Positions 26,046 to 35,075 of a stretch of 64,000 nt of DNA are shown piece by piece (position 1 is the stretch's first letter; every line of letters begins with the position of its first letter). The DNA lies in NCBI GenBank assembly GCA_035294225.1, contig DATGLH010000085.1, positions 29,002 to 93,001 on the forward strand. The letters run 5' to 3'. This DNA is from Trebonia sp035294225 (GTDB lineage: Bacteria; Actinomycetota; Actinomycetes; Streptosporangiales; Streptosporangiaceae). A model generated the notes under the pieces. That model did no database searches, had not been told where the DNA came from, and saw only the letters and a list, made by a program, of their open reading frames with translations. The position numbers were made by a program, and so were the translations under genes.

Positions 26046-27086
26046 TCATTTCCCGGCAGGTCGCGGCCGGCCCGCCATCCTGACCTGGTCGCTCAGCGGC
26101 TTGCCGCCGCCCTGTGCCGCACGAGAGCCCGGCAGGGGGCGAAGACGCCGGTAGACCTTGCGGGCCACCGCCTCCGCCCTGCTGACCCAGACGGCGCCGC
26201 CTGCCACCAGGTACGAATCGTTGGCCAGCTCGAACTTGTAGGTGTCCTGGCCCGCGCCCAGGTCGATCTGGCTGATGCCACGTTCCCCGGCGGCCTGCGC
26301 CAGGGGATGCCACAGCATCTGGCCGGGCGCGAAGCGGCTCAGCGCCGGGTCATAAGCCATGAACCAGCCGGCCAGGGAACCTGGCCCGAGCAGACCGAGG
26401 TGGACCGCGGCCGGCCGTGCCCCGGCGAACAGCACGCTGACGATCCCACGGCAGTCATCGCCGTCCGATGCGGCCAGTTCCCCGACGATGCCGCGGGCCG
26501 TCGGGTCGCTGAACAGCCGGTGCGTTCCGTGGTACTTGTGGGACTTCCACTCGATCAGCCGGTCGATCTGGCCGGGCCGGGTGCTATTCCACTCCAGCGA
26601 GACGGCGCCGAACTGCCGTTCCAGCGCGCGGCGAGCCTTTCTACGCTCGCTGATGTGGGACAGGTCGCCCTTGGTGAGGTCGATCACCGGGCATGGGACC
26701 GTCGTTCCCTCGTAGTGAAAGGGCGCGAAGGAACGCTGGGCGACGGGAACGCTGTCAAAGCGCCAGCCCCGCAGGCGCGCCCGCTTGACCACCCATTTCG
26801 GATCTACCGGCAGGCCGGAGCCGATGAAGCCCTGCAAATTATTCATCGGATAGCCGATTGGCATACCCACGCCATAGGCATGCAGCTCGAAAGGAAAGAA
26901 TGCCGCTATCTGGCCGTGCTCCTCCACGACGGCTACCCGGGCATTGGGCCTGAACCGGCCAACGGCCCGGGCATAGGTAAGCGACATAAAAGGATTAAGT
27001 CCCGCCGGCGTCGCATGCTGGAAGCTCCGCCACAGCGCCGCCTCGCCAGCTCCCAGGTCACCTGGCCGCACAACCGTCACGCGCAT
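26046..27086 (-). CDS. GNAT-fold acyltransferase, FemAB/CelD-like
   Basis: A 346-residue protein from ATG 27086 (AGGAAG ribosome-binding site). Two-domain GNAT architecture: residues 1-150 with AFFPFELHAYGVGMPIGYPMNNLQGFI, then ISERRKARRALERQFG, RLIEWKSHKYHGTHRLF, a central acetyl-CoA-fold strand (VSVLFAGARPAAVHLGLL), and DLGAGQDTYKFELAND near the end. The DLGAG-x-YKF element is characteristic of CelD/BcsL-like polysaccharide acetyltransferases (PF13480). It most likely decorates an exopolysaccharide or peptidoglycan precursor. Confidence 0.8.
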   Translation of the reverse strand: MRVTVVRPGDLGAGEAALWRSFQHATPAGLNPFMSLTYARAVGRFRPNARVAVVEEHGQIAAFFPFELHAYGVGMPIGYPMNNLQGFIGSGLPVDPKWVVKRARLRGWRFDSVPVAQRSFAPFHYEGTTVPCPVIDLTKGDLSHISERRKARRALERQFGAVSLEWNSTRPGQIDRLIEWKSHKYHGTHRLFSDPTARGIVGELAASDGDDCRGIVSVLFAGARPAAVHLGLLGPGSLAGWFMAYDPALSRFAPGQMLWHPLAQAAGERGISQIDLGAGQDTYKFELANDSYLVAGGAVWVSRAEAVARKVYRRLRPLPGSRAAQGGGKPLSDQVRMAGRPRPAGK

Positions 27087-28199
27087 CCTTAGCTCTTCCT
27101 TCCGCCAGCGCCTTCTGGTCTCGGCCCAGCCCGCGTGCTGGATCGCCCCCCATGCTGCGCCAGGGCGCGTGTTGCCCGTGCCTGCGCCGCCGCCGTCGGC
27201 GCCGCGCCCGGCAGGGCTCCGGATAGACCGGCTATCAAGGAATCCTACGTATTCGGACGTGCCAAGTTAGTAAGATCCAGAGAATCTTCAGCACTGTGAG
27301 AAACCTGGGAATTCACTGGGCGTTCACTGAGCCGGACCCGCTCCGGCACCGCGCTCCGCACCGCGCTCCGGCATCGCGCTCCGGCATCGCGCTCCGGCAC
27401 TGGCGCGCCCGCCCCAGGGCGGTCAGGGCGCCCGCTCCGGCGCGCCCGCCCAGGGCGGTCAGGGCGCCCCCGCCTGGCCTCCGCCGTGGAGCAGGACGGC
27501 CGGCGGCAGGCCGGTCAACCGAGATCAAGCGGCAGCCCGGTCAACCGAGATCAAGGCGCCGTCGGGACGGCGCAGGCGTGCCCGGCCTTCCTCGCGTCCC
27601 GTGCCGTCCTGCGCGGCTTCGGACGCAGATCCCGCCCGACCGCCTCACCGGCCCGGAGCACCTGCCATGCCCCGGCAGGCGCACCGCATCCCCGCAGGCG
27701 CACCGCATCCCGGCAGGCACGCCGCGCCGTCACCAGGCCGCGGCGGCCCCGCCGTACCCCGGACGAAACCGGCTCACCGCGCATGTCTTCCGCGCCCAGG
27801 CGCACCCGAGCCTTCCACGCCCAGGCACATCCAGGCCGGCCGGAGCCCGGCCGACCGCTTTTTCTGGGGCGATGGGCCACAGCCCCAGAAAGAGTGGGGC
27901 GATGGGCCACAGCCCCAGAGGCCCCGGCGCCGCCGCGCCGCCGCCGCGCCGCCGGAAACGGACATGAAGGTATAAATGATGTGATCTGCTCGGGCTGTGT
28001 AGCGTCGCCCCGCCCGCGGCACACCCGAAGTTGACAACAAACGCAGCCAAGAGGACAGAACCCCTACGAGAGGGCCGGAGACGGCTCATTCAACGACGGC
28101 CAGGTGACGGTATCGGCGCCGGGACGGGGCAGGCAGCAGCCGACGGCTTGCCGGGCCGCTGGAGGCACGGCGGTCAATGCCGGCTGCCAGCCGCGGGCA
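27087..28199. other. 1.1-kb stretch without a supported gene
   Basis: Short open frames here are arginine/proline-rich on both strands and look like by-products of base composition. The stretch holds several repeats: GCTCCG(G)CA-type units (27350-27405), a doubled CAGGGCGGTCAGGGCGCCC (27411-27471), GGTCAACCGAGATCAAG twice (27512-27553), CGCACCGCATCCC(C/G)GCAGG twice (27680-27717) and GGGCGATGGGCCACAGCCCCAGA twice (27868-27920). An A+T-richer patch lies at 27960-28030. No tRNA or conserved RNA fold was recognised. Confidence 0.55.
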
Positions 28200-29087
28200 T
28201 TACGAAGGGCGCCGCTCCTGGAGCTGCGGGAAAGCCGCCTTTTCCGAATCGAACAGGGCGCGCTCCAAGATCTCGGGGTTCTCGTCGGGAGATAGTCCCG
28301 GCACCTCGCGAGGCTTCTGCGCGTACCCCAGCTCCGAACCCAAGTACGCGTCCGCGGCTAGCGGCAGCCCCACGCCTGATCCCACGAAACCAGGCGCATC
28401 CTCGTTCAGCTCTCGCCGCCACCACGTCTGATCGAAGTAGACAGCGACGAGCGGCAGGTTCCTAGCCTCATGAGTGTATATCCTGCACCCGGGCTGGAGG
28501 TTCGGCCACAGCCCCTTAAGGCATGGCTTCAGGGAGTCGATGAGGTCTACGTCAAGGAACGCCATTACGACCGGCTCGCTGACATCCGACATCGTTTTGT
28601 CATAATAGCCAGCACGGAATTCGCACACACTGATGTCGCCGAACCTGGAGACGTTTCTCTCTACGACTTCCCTGGCCGCCGCGAACCTCCCCTTGTAATA
28701 GATGTCAGTATGCCCTAGGTGGACCGAATGATGCCAGCGATCGTATTCTTTCGGTTCCGGCAAGCCTTCGAATGAATCAAAGACGATCAGCTTGCGGCCG
28801 GTCATGGCGCACACCAGTGATAGATTTATCGTGCTGCCGCCGACATAACACCCGCATTCTACGACGCTACCTTCGGTGGCTCGCGGAACGCGCAGTACGC
28901 CCGCGGCGAGTTCCATGTGCTCACGGAAGTCGCTCAGCGTCTCGACCTTCCGGGTGTTCATATAGAACCGGCAAAGCAAGCCGAACTTGGCCCGGAACCC
29001 GACTCCATACTCGCCTCCGATCTCCTTCGATGTCAGAAAGATTCGGATCGCGGGCAGCGAGCGGAGCAGCGAAGATACCATCCGCAT
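28200..29087 (-). CDS. TylF/MycF-like O-methyltransferase
   Basis: A SAM-dependent methyltransferase of the macrocin-O-methyltransferase family: GSVVECGCYVGGSTINLS (SAM loop), LIVFDSFEGLPEP (the family's acidic motif) and VVMAFLDVDLIDSLKPCLKGLWPNLQPGCRIYTHEA (metal-binding Asp region). ATG 29087 is preferred over the in-frame TTG 29096; the ribosome-binding site is weak. TylF-type enzymes methylate sugar hydroxyls, consistent with the surrounding polysaccharide genes. Base composition is noticeably less G+C-rich than the neighbours, hinting at separate acquisition. Confidence 0.85.
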   Translation of the reverse strand: MRMVSSLLRSLPAIRIFLTSKEIGGEYGVGFRAKFGLLCRFYMNTRKVETLSDFREHMELAAGVLRVPRATEGSVVECGCYVGGSTINLSLVCAMTGRKLIVFDSFEGLPEPKEYDRWHHSVHLGHTDIYYKGRFAAAREVVERNVSRFGDISVCEFRAGYYDKTMSDVSEPVVMAFLDVDLIDSLKPCLKGLWPNLQPGCRIYTHEARNLPLVAVYFDQTWWRRELNEDAPGFVGSGVGLPLAADAYLGSELGYAQKPREVPGLSPDENPEILERALFDSEKAAFPQLQERRPS

Positions 29088-29096
29088 GCGTTTCAA

Positions 29097-29413
29097 TTAG
29101 CCACTTCCCTTGCCGCGACGACCGGGCCATCCCTTACGCGGGGCGCCGAGTCTAGCACCTCCCGCCCTCCGGTATGCGCCTGTTAGGCAGAACGCAAGGA
29201 TTGACCCAGCGTGCGCACGTACCCGGACATGTTCACGTTAGCCAGATACGGAGAATCGGCGGCGCCGTGGCCAACCTGGGGACTTGCCGAGCGCTCACTT
29301 TGCCGGGCGCAGCCCGGCGCCCCGCATGGGCAGAGAGGCTGCTACCGCGAGCACCTGGCCCGTGTGCTGGTCCGGCAGCGCCCCGCATGGGCAGGGAGGC
29401 TGCGGCCGCACGC
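29097..29413. repeat. Intergenic stretch with a 26-bp dispersed repeat
   Basis: The stretch between the methyltransferase and GH26 genes has no supported gene. A 26-base element containing GCGCCCCGCATGGGCAG occurs at 29317-29342 and 29378-29403 with one mismatch. It lies downstream of the GH26 stop; a terminator role is possible but no hairpin with a T-run is present. Confidence 0.5.
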
Positions 29414-30286
29414 CTACCCGCGGTAGGGTTCGCCGTACTTCTCCGCGGCCGCGCGGAAAGCCGCCAAGGCGTCCGGGTCATCCAGCCGCCAGTCGCGGTT
29501 GCCCGGCAGGTTGAACCACACCACGCCAGCCAGGCGGGCGGCGACCGCGCCCGCGAATAGGTCAGCGATCTTTGCCGCCTTTCCCGCCGCGGGCGCTGCT
29601 CCGGTCTCTGAGATCAGCACCGGTTCGTGTCCTAGCTTGCGAACAGACCTGATTACCGGCCCGAAAAGGTTCGCGAAATTCTGGGATGCGCCATAGTAGT
29701 AGCCGTCGATCCCGATCAGCCTGACCCACGCGGCGCCGGGCCACCACGGCGCGGGGCTGCTCATCTGCCAGCCGGCCATCATGACGTTCACCGTCCACAT
29801 CCACGTCACGTTTGCGGCTCCGGCCGAGCGGAACACGGCCACGACATGCCGCCAAGCGGCAATGTAGACGGCCGGGGAGACGTGTGTGTATCCCCATGAG
29901 TACCATGGGCCGTTCATCTCCGGTGCGAATCCTAGGATCACCGGCCGGCGATATGCGGCAACCGACTTCGCATAGGAGCGGAACCATCCGTCGTATTGCC
30001 CGGCTGCGACAGCCGCAAGGGACACATGGCGCGGCTCAATCTGGATGAGCGGCTCCGCACTGCCCGCGAACGCTGCGTCGAACGATTCGTACAAGTGTGT
30101 GTAGTGTTCGAGTATGTCCGGCCGGATGCCGGTCGACGCGGTGAACGCCGCCGCGTTGGACGCGGCGGCGCCGATGAGCAGATGACCGGGCGGCACAAAG
30201 ATGCGTCTCGCGGCCGGCTGCCTGGCCGCGTGGGCTGAACAGGCTGCCAGGAGCACGCACCACATCGCAAGTATGACCCGTTTCAC
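29414..30286 (-). CDS. GH26-like secreted glycoside hydrolase (beta-mannanase-like)
   Basis: From GTG 30286 the protein begins VKRVILAMWCVLLAACSAHA, a lipoprotein-type signal with lipobox AAC at about residue 16. The barrel carries VILGFAPEMNGPWYSWG (acid/base Glu in the EMN motif) and EPVLISETGAAP (nucleophile Glu), the GH26 signature. It acts outside the membrane, probably on a mannan-like or related beta-linked polymer. The start GTG overlaps the stop of the upstream synthase gene (GTGA at 30286-30283), so the pair is translationally coupled. Confidence 0.85.
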   Translation of the reverse strand: MKRVILAMWCVLLAACSAHAARQPAARRIFVPPGHLLIGAAASNAAAFTASTGIRPDILEHYTHLYESFDAAFAGSAEPLIQIEPRHVSLAAVAAGQYDGWFRSYAKSVAAYRRPVILGFAPEMNGPWYSWGYTHVSPAVYIAAWRHVVAVFRSAGAANVTWMWTVNVMMAGWQMSSPAPWWPGAAWVRLIGIDGYYYGASQNFANLFGPVIRSVRKLGHEPVLISETGAAPAAGKAAKIADLFAGAVAARLAGVVWFNLPGNRDWRLDDPDALAAFRAAAEKYGEPYRG

Positions 30287-31938
30287 CGGGCCTCCATGGT
30301 GACCTCGATGTCCTGCCGGGTACCCCAGCCCGTTTTCCAGGCTGTGAGCGCCCCGTACCAGCGCCAGGCCCGCAGGGCGGTATACGACCAGAGGACCGCC
30401 AGCGGCGCCAGCAGCCACGTCAGCACGCGGGACCAGAAGGGCTCGTCGCTACGCGACACCGTCAGGTAGGGCAGCGCCGTTGCGTAGCCAAGCAGCACGG
30501 GCACGATGAGGTAGGAAAGCCGGAACTCCCCCTCGAACGGGTCAACGACGTACAAGTCGACGAACGCCCACATCGCCACGGCCGTCAGCATCCAGCCGAG
30601 CAAGTGCCACCAGTAGGCGTACGAGCGTAGTGGCAGGTACCGGAATCGCCACCAGGATCGGATGAACGATCCGCGCATCCACCGCAGGTACTGACGCGCG
30701 TGGTGCGACAGCCGTTCCGGCATCGCCGCGAACACGAATGCGGTGGACTGCTGCATGGTGCGGCCGCGCAGGTATGCGAGCAGCGTCAGCAGCGAATCGT
30801 CGGAGAACCCGACCGGCCGACCGAAAAACGTCTCCCCGAGATAGACGGGAAGGGCTTCGCGGACCGCGTCCGCCCGGTACGCGGCCAGGGCCCCGGAGTT
30901 GACCAGTACCGAGCCCATCACCGACAGTCCAGCGCGGTTCGTGAGCTGGGCCGGCAGGTAGAGCAGGTCGAGTATCCGGGCGAGGACGGTTCCCCGGTTG
31001 TTGGCCGCCAGTACGATGCCTGCGACCGACTGCACCGTCCGGTCGGCGAAAGGGGCCAGCAACTCCTCCATCGCGCGAGGGTCGAGGATGCCGTCGGAGT
31101 CGATTGTTATGTACACATCCGCATCGGGGGTGCCCCTGACCGCGACTGCGTGGGCATGCCGCTTGCCCCCATTTGGGGTGCGGACCCAGGTCACCTTGAC
31201 GCCGACGGCAGCGGCCTGGGCCTGGAACTCCCGCCGGACTTGGGAATAGTCAGCCTTGTCGGAGCCGTCGTCGACGACGAACACATGGTCCGGCAGACGG
31301 GTTTGAGCCAGCATGGACAGCAAACTGCGGCGCAGGATCCCCGGATCCTCGTTGTAGCAGGGGACCGCGACGACTGTCCTTAGCGCAGCGATCGCGTGCC
31401 GGGCGGCTGTCCGGCGCGGCCGGTCCACCGCGTAGAGGACCGCCTGCCAGATCAGGACCGCGAACGTTACGAGGTACAGCGCACCGAGAGTGGTGCCCCC
31501 GCCGCCGAAGATCGCCCTCCCGCTCAGGGCGTGTTCATAGCCCCATGCGGTGGCCGCCGCGAGCAGCACGGAGACGGCGCAGGCCACGGCCGGCCGGGAA
31601 CGCCATGCCGCGAGTGCCGTTACGGCATCGTGGCAGACTTCCCGCGGCGCCAGGACAGGCGGATCACCAGCGCGAAGAGCACCACCGGGCCCGCTGCTAT
31701 GCCAGGCGGCACGAGAAGGCTCAGGAAGTGCACCAGGATATGCATCGGGATATGCATCGGGAATCCTCTTGAACGGAATGAGGCGGACGGTACCGAATTG
31801 CGTCGCTGTCGCGAGGGCCTGTTCCAGGGCGATGCGCTCCAGTGCGGCGAGACCCGCCAGTTGCTGTGCCTGCATGCCTGAGGCCGGCTGCCCTCCCCGG
31901 AGCCGGGAGAATCCCTCCGGGAGGGTCTCAGGCGTCAT
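30283..31938 (-). CDS. Processive membrane glycosyltransferase family 2 (hyaluronan/NodC-like)
   Basis: A GT2 synthase with TVVAVPCYNEDPGILRRSL, VFVVDDGSDK, YITIDSDG (DxD), NSGALAAYRADAV, GFSDDSLLT and the product-binding RQYLRWMRG (Q-x-x-R-W), flanked by two N-terminal and several C-terminal membrane helices. This order matches hyaluronan/chitooligosaccharide synthases. The start is uncertain: about 110 residues before the first helix include a 12-bp repeat encoding PDAYPDAYP and may not be translated; ATG 31875 is an alternative. Coupled to a secreted GH26 enzyme, so the polymer is probably trimmed by it. Confidence 0.8.
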   Translation of the reverse strand: MTPETLPEGFSRLRGGQPASGMQAQQLAGLAALERIALEQALATATQFGTVRLIPFKRIPDAYPDAYPGALPEPSRAAWHSSGPGGALRAGDPPVLAPREVCHDAVTALAAWRSRPAVACAVSVLLAAATAWGYEHALSGRAIFGGGGTTLGALYLVTFAVLIWQAVLYAVDRPRRTAARHAIAALRTVVAVPCYNEDPGILRRSLLSMLAQTRLPDHVFVVDDGSDKADYSQVRREFQAQAAAVGVKVTWVRTPNGGKRHAHAVAVRGTPDADVYITIDSDGILDPRAMEELLAPFADRTVQSVAGIVLAANNRGTVLARILDLLYLPAQLTNRAGLSVMGSVLVNSGALAAYRADAVREALPVYLGETFFGRPVGFSDDSLLTLLAYLRGRTMQQSTAFVFAAMPERLSHHARQYLRWMRGSFIRSWWRFRYLPLRSYAYWWHLLGWMLTAVAMWAFVDLYVVDPFEGEFRLSYLIVPVLLGYATALPYLTVSRSDEPFWSRVLTWLLAPLAVLWSYTALRAWRWYGALTAWKTGWGTRQDIEVTMEAR

Positions 31939-32598
31939 CGGACACGCTCATCGACCGCGATTGCTCCCGATAGCAGCATGTTCCGACGCACGACGATGCG
32001 ACGGTGGACATGAGTTGAATAAGACCTCTCATTTCTTCCTGGCCTCACCGCCCCAGGCCTGGCGAAAGGCTTCAGCACCCATCCGGAAAGGTGGGCTACG
32101 CCGCCACATCAACAAGCTCAAGTCTTTATAGGCCGCGACTAGATACGCCGGGCCGGGGAACGCCCTGCTTACTTGCCGCGCAGCGGCCAGCGACTCCCCA
32201 GACTGAAGTTGCGACAGTAACGGCGCGTGAACTTCCTGAGTTGAGCCGTGTCACCACAGCATCGTTAAGGCCATGTCCCCTGTCCGCAGGCCGCCCACGG
32301 ATGCCTCGCGAGCCAGCGGAAATCCGGCGCAGCCGAGCCCGATAACAAGCAAGACCGCACTCACCTGTCTCATCACTTCTCCCCGTGTTTAAACACTGAA
32401 TAACGATTTATTCACCACTCTGCAGTGCTTAGATGACGCATAAAGCCACGACCATTCTGCCCTGGTCGCGACGGCAAAACTCCCTATCAGGACGGAATCT
32501 CCTGGATTCCCCTCAGGTATTCCCTATAAGGATGGGATCTCCCGGATGCCCGGACAGGGTCAGGCAGGCCCTTCGGCGGCCGGGAACTCCGGCGCGGG
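31939..32598. other. 660-base intergenic stretch with palindromes and a 33-bp repeat
   Basis: No supported gene lies between the synthase start and the end of mftR. It holds a perfect 12-bp palindrome GTGTTTAAACAC (32385-32396) followed at once by GAATAA-CGAT-TTATTC (32398-32413), in an unusually A+T-rich patch. An imperfect direct repeat around CCCTATCAGGACGGAATCTCC occurs at about 32479-32511 and 32519-32551. These are candidates for the promoter/operator of the minus-strand synthase. Confidence 0.5.
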
Positions 32599-33255
32599 CT
32601 AACGCCGGATCCCGTGCCGCACGGCCTCCGGGGCGAACCCGGCCGCCAGGGCGCTGAGCGCCGCGTCCAGGTACACGGTCAGGTCGCTGTCCGCCCGCGC
32701 CGACCAGCGGTCGTAGGCCGCGCGGCAGACGGCCAGCACAGCACGCCCCACTGCCAGCGGGTACAGCGAGTCGGCGGGCTGGCCGAGGCGGCGGCCGGCG
32801 AACTCCCTGATCGCCTGCTCCCATGCCTCGTAGTGCTCGGCGGCGCTGAACGACAGCGCCGGCACGGTGGCGATCAGGTTCATCCGCAGGCGCATCTCGG
32901 GCACGTCTTCCGCGTGGTAGTGGTTCGCCGCGACCACAGCGCCGCGGATGGCCTCCATCATCGGCGTGTCGTCCGGGACCGCGGCGAGCGCGGCGCGGAT
33001 CGTCTCCACCTCGGTCTCGAACTCGGCCCACAGCACGCTCGCCTTGGTGGTGAAGTAACGAAAGAACGTGCGCTCGCTGACGCCGGCCTCGGTTGCGATC
33101 TGCTCGATCGTCGTGTTCTCGAACCCGCGCTCGGCGAACAGCCGCAGCGCGACCTTCTGCAGCTCACGGCGGCTCGTGGACGGCGGTCGTCCCCGCCGGG
33201 GTGCCGAGCCTGGAGCCGGGCCAGGAGCCAGCCCGGCCGCCTCGAGGTCTGTCAC
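32599..33255 (-). CDS. mftR: TetR-family regulator, MftR type
   Basis: A 218-residue repressor. After a proline-rich start come GRPPSTSRRELQKVALRLFAERGFENTTIEQIATEAGVSERTFFRYFTTKASVLWAEFE (helix-turn-helix at about 40-75), then the MftR-like ligand domain (RMNLIATVPALSFSAAEHYEAWEQAIREFAGRRLG). The pattern matches mycofactocin-system regulators, of which the mycobacterial member responds to long-chain acyl-CoA. GTG 33255 is the first start. It diverges from two mycofactocin-coupled dehydrogenases; a two-palindrome element lies between them, so autoregulation is likely. Confidence 0.85.
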   Translation of the reverse strand: MTDLEAAGLAPGPAPGSAPRRGRPPSTSRRELQKVALRLFAERGFENTTIEQIATEAGVSERTFFRYFTTKASVLWAEFETEVETIRAALAAVPDDTPMMEAIRGAVVAANHYHAEDVPEMRLRMNLIATVPALSFSAAEHYEAWEQAIREFAGRRLGQPADSLYPLAVGRAVLAVCRAAYDRWSARADSDLTVYLDAALSALAAGFAPEAVRHGIRR

Positions 33256-33304
33256 TATTTCATCCCCTACACCATGGGCACCAAGGGACTCGCAGCCACC
33301 AAGC

Positions 33305-33369
33305 CTTGCTTAAGTCACCTACTGACATTAACATCAAACTATTACGACACCCACTGACGTAATACCCGG
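33305..33369. promoter_or_regulatory. Two-palindrome operator, copy A (mftR / SDR divergent promoter)
   Basis: A 65-base element with two GTCA-N5-TGAC sites: 33314-33326 (spacer CCTAC) and 33346-33358 (one arm GACA; spacer CCCAC). Centres are 32 bases apart, about three helical turns. It is 48 bases from the SDR ATG and 49 from the mftR GTG. Copy B at 36136 differs at only four positions. Binding by the adjacent TetR protein is inferred. Confidence 0.75.
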
Positions 33370-33417
33370 AGCGCTCCCCAGCCCCGGGCCTGGCAACACC
33401 GAGAGGAACGCAAGGTC

Positions 33418-34233
33418 ATGGGAAAGCTTGAGGGCAAAGTCGCCTTCATCACCGGCGCCGCGCGCGGCCAGGGCCGCAGCCACGCCGTCCGGCTCGCCGA
33501 AGAAGGCGCGGACATCATCGCCGTCGACATCTGCCGGCAGATCGACACCGTGCCCTACCCGATGTCCACGCCCGACGACCTCGCCGAAACGGCCAAGCAG
33601 GTCGAGGCGCTCGACCGGCGGATCTTCACCGCGCAGGCCGACGTCCGTGACGAGGAACAGCTCAAGCGGGCCTTCGAGCAGGGCACGGCCGAGGTCGGTC
33701 CGGTCGACATCGTCCTGGCCAACGCCGGCATCGCCCCCATGTCCATGCACCCGGTAGCCCGGGAATGGCAGGACGTCATCGACGTCAACCTTACCGGCGT
33801 CTACAACACGGTCCAGGTCGCGATCCCGTCGATGATCGAGCGCGGCCGGGGCGGCGCGATCGTGCTGACCAGCTCCACCGCCGGCCTCAACGGCATCGGC
33901 GGGAACACGCCGGGCGGCCTCGGCTATACCGCCGCCAAGCACGGGGTCGTCGGACTCATGCGCGCTTACGCCAACTACCTCGCCCAGTACAGCATCCGCG
34001 TCAACACCGTCCACCCGACCGGGGTCCGCACCCCGATGGTCGTCAACGACGCCATGCAGGAGTTCCTCGCCCAGGATCCGCAGCTGTCCAACGCGATGGC
34101 CAACGCGCTTCCGGTCGACATGGTCGAGCCGGTGGACATCTCCAACGCGATCGTCTGGCTGGTCTCCGACGACGCCCGCTACGTCACCGGCGTCACGCTC
34201 CCGGTCGACGCCGGCTTCACCAACAAGAAGTGA
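33418..34233 (+). CDS. Mycofactocin-coupled SDR oxidoreductase (1)
   Basis: A 271-residue short-chain dehydrogenase with ATG after GAGAGGAACGCAAGGTC. NAD-binding TGAARGQGRSHAV, the acidic DIC at the end of beta-2, then the roughly 20-residue insertion (YPMSTPDDLAETAKQVEALDRR) that marks mycofactocin-coupled SDRs and shields the nicotinamide. Catalytic Ser (LTSSTAG) and YTAAK follow. Such enzymes keep NAD bound and need an external acceptor, thought to be mycofactocin. First of two tandem genes; its first about 100 codon bases are nearly identical to those of the second. Confidence 0.92.
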   Translation: MGKLEGKVAFITGAARGQGRSHAVRLAEEGADIIAVDICRQIDTVPYPMSTPDDLAETAKQVEALDRRIFTAQADVRDEEQLKRAFEQGTAEVGPVDIVLANAGIAPMSMHPVAREWQDVIDVNLTGVYNTVQVAIPSMIERGRGGAIVLTSSTAGLNGIGGNTPGGLGYTAAKHGVVGLMRAYANYLAQYSIRVNTVHPTGVRTPMVVNDAMQEFLAQDPQLSNAMANALPVDMVEPVDISNAIVWLVSDDARYVTGVTLPVDAGFTNKK

Positions 34234-34249
34234 AAGCGAGGCGAACAGC

Positions 34250-35059
34250 GTGCCAGGACGAGTAGCAGGCAAGGTCGCCTTCATCACCGGCGCCGCGCGC
34301 GGCCAGGGCCGCAGCCACGCCGTCCGGCTCGCCGAGGAAGGCGCGGACATCATCGCCGTCGACATCTGCAAGGACTACAAGACAGTCGGCTACGGCATGG
34401 CGACACCAGAAGACCTGGCCCAGACCGTGAAGGCCGTCGAGGCCCTCGACCGGCGCATCATCGCCACCCAGGCGGACGTCCGTGACGCGCAAGCGCTCAA
34501 GCAAGCTGTCGACGCCGGCGTCGCCCAGCTCGGCAAGCTCGACATCGTCGTGGCGAACGCCGGGATCTGCACCGTGCAGAGCTGGGAAGAAGTCACCCCG
34601 GCCATCTGGCAGGACACCCTCGACACCAACTTGACCGGTGTCTGGAACACGATGGTGGCGGCGGCGCCGCACCTGATCGCCAACGGCGGCGGCTCGATCA
34701 TCTGCACGAGCTCCACCGCCGGCATCAAAGGGCTGCCGTTCCTGGCCCCGTACGTGGCGGCCAAGCACGGCGTGGTCGGCATCGCGAAGACGATGGCCAA
34801 CGAGCTCGCCAGGCACGGCATCCGGGTGAACACCGTTCACCCGACCGGCGTGGATACCCCGATGGCGGCCGGCCTCGGCGGACTCGACTCACTGATCGCC
34901 AAGGACCCGAACCTCGGGCCGATCTTCATGAACACGCTGCCGGTGGAGTCGGTCGACCCGCGCGACATCAGCAACGCGGTGCTGTTCCTCGCCTCGGACG
35001 AGGCCCGGTACATCACCGGCCTGGAATTCACCGTCGACGCCGGGAACACCATCCGGTAA
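34250..35059 (+). CDS. Mycofactocin-coupled SDR oxidoreductase (2)
   Basis: A 269-residue paralog starting at GTG 34250, 16 bases after the first SDR stop. It has the same TGAARGQGRSHAV loop, the mycofactocin-type insertion (YGMATPEDLAQTVKAVEALDRR), STAG and YVAAK. Outside the conserved N-terminal tract the two proteins differ substantially in the substrate-facing loops (for example TVQSWEEVTPAIWQDT here), so they probably oxidise different alcohols. Co-transcribed with the first copy under operator A. Confidence 0.92.
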   Translation: MPGRVAGKVAFITGAARGQGRSHAVRLAEEGADIIAVDICKDYKTVGYGMATPEDLAQTVKAVEALDRRIIATQADVRDAQALKQAVDAGVAQLGKLDIVVANAGICTVQSWEEVTPAIWQDTLDTNLTGVWNTMVAAAPHLIANGGGSIICTSSTAGIKGLPFLAPYVAAKHGVVGIAKTMANELARHGIRVNTVHPTGVDTPMAAGLGGLDSLIAKDPNLGPIFMNTLPVESVDPRDISNAVLFLASDEARYITGLEFTVDAGNTIR

Positions 35060-35075
35060 GCGAACGCCCCGCCGC

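Noticed and set aside
27296..28034. Several overlapping short frames in the gene-free stretch
   Set aside because: All are Arg/Pro/Ala-rich, present in both strands at once, without ribosome-binding sites or recognisable motifs.
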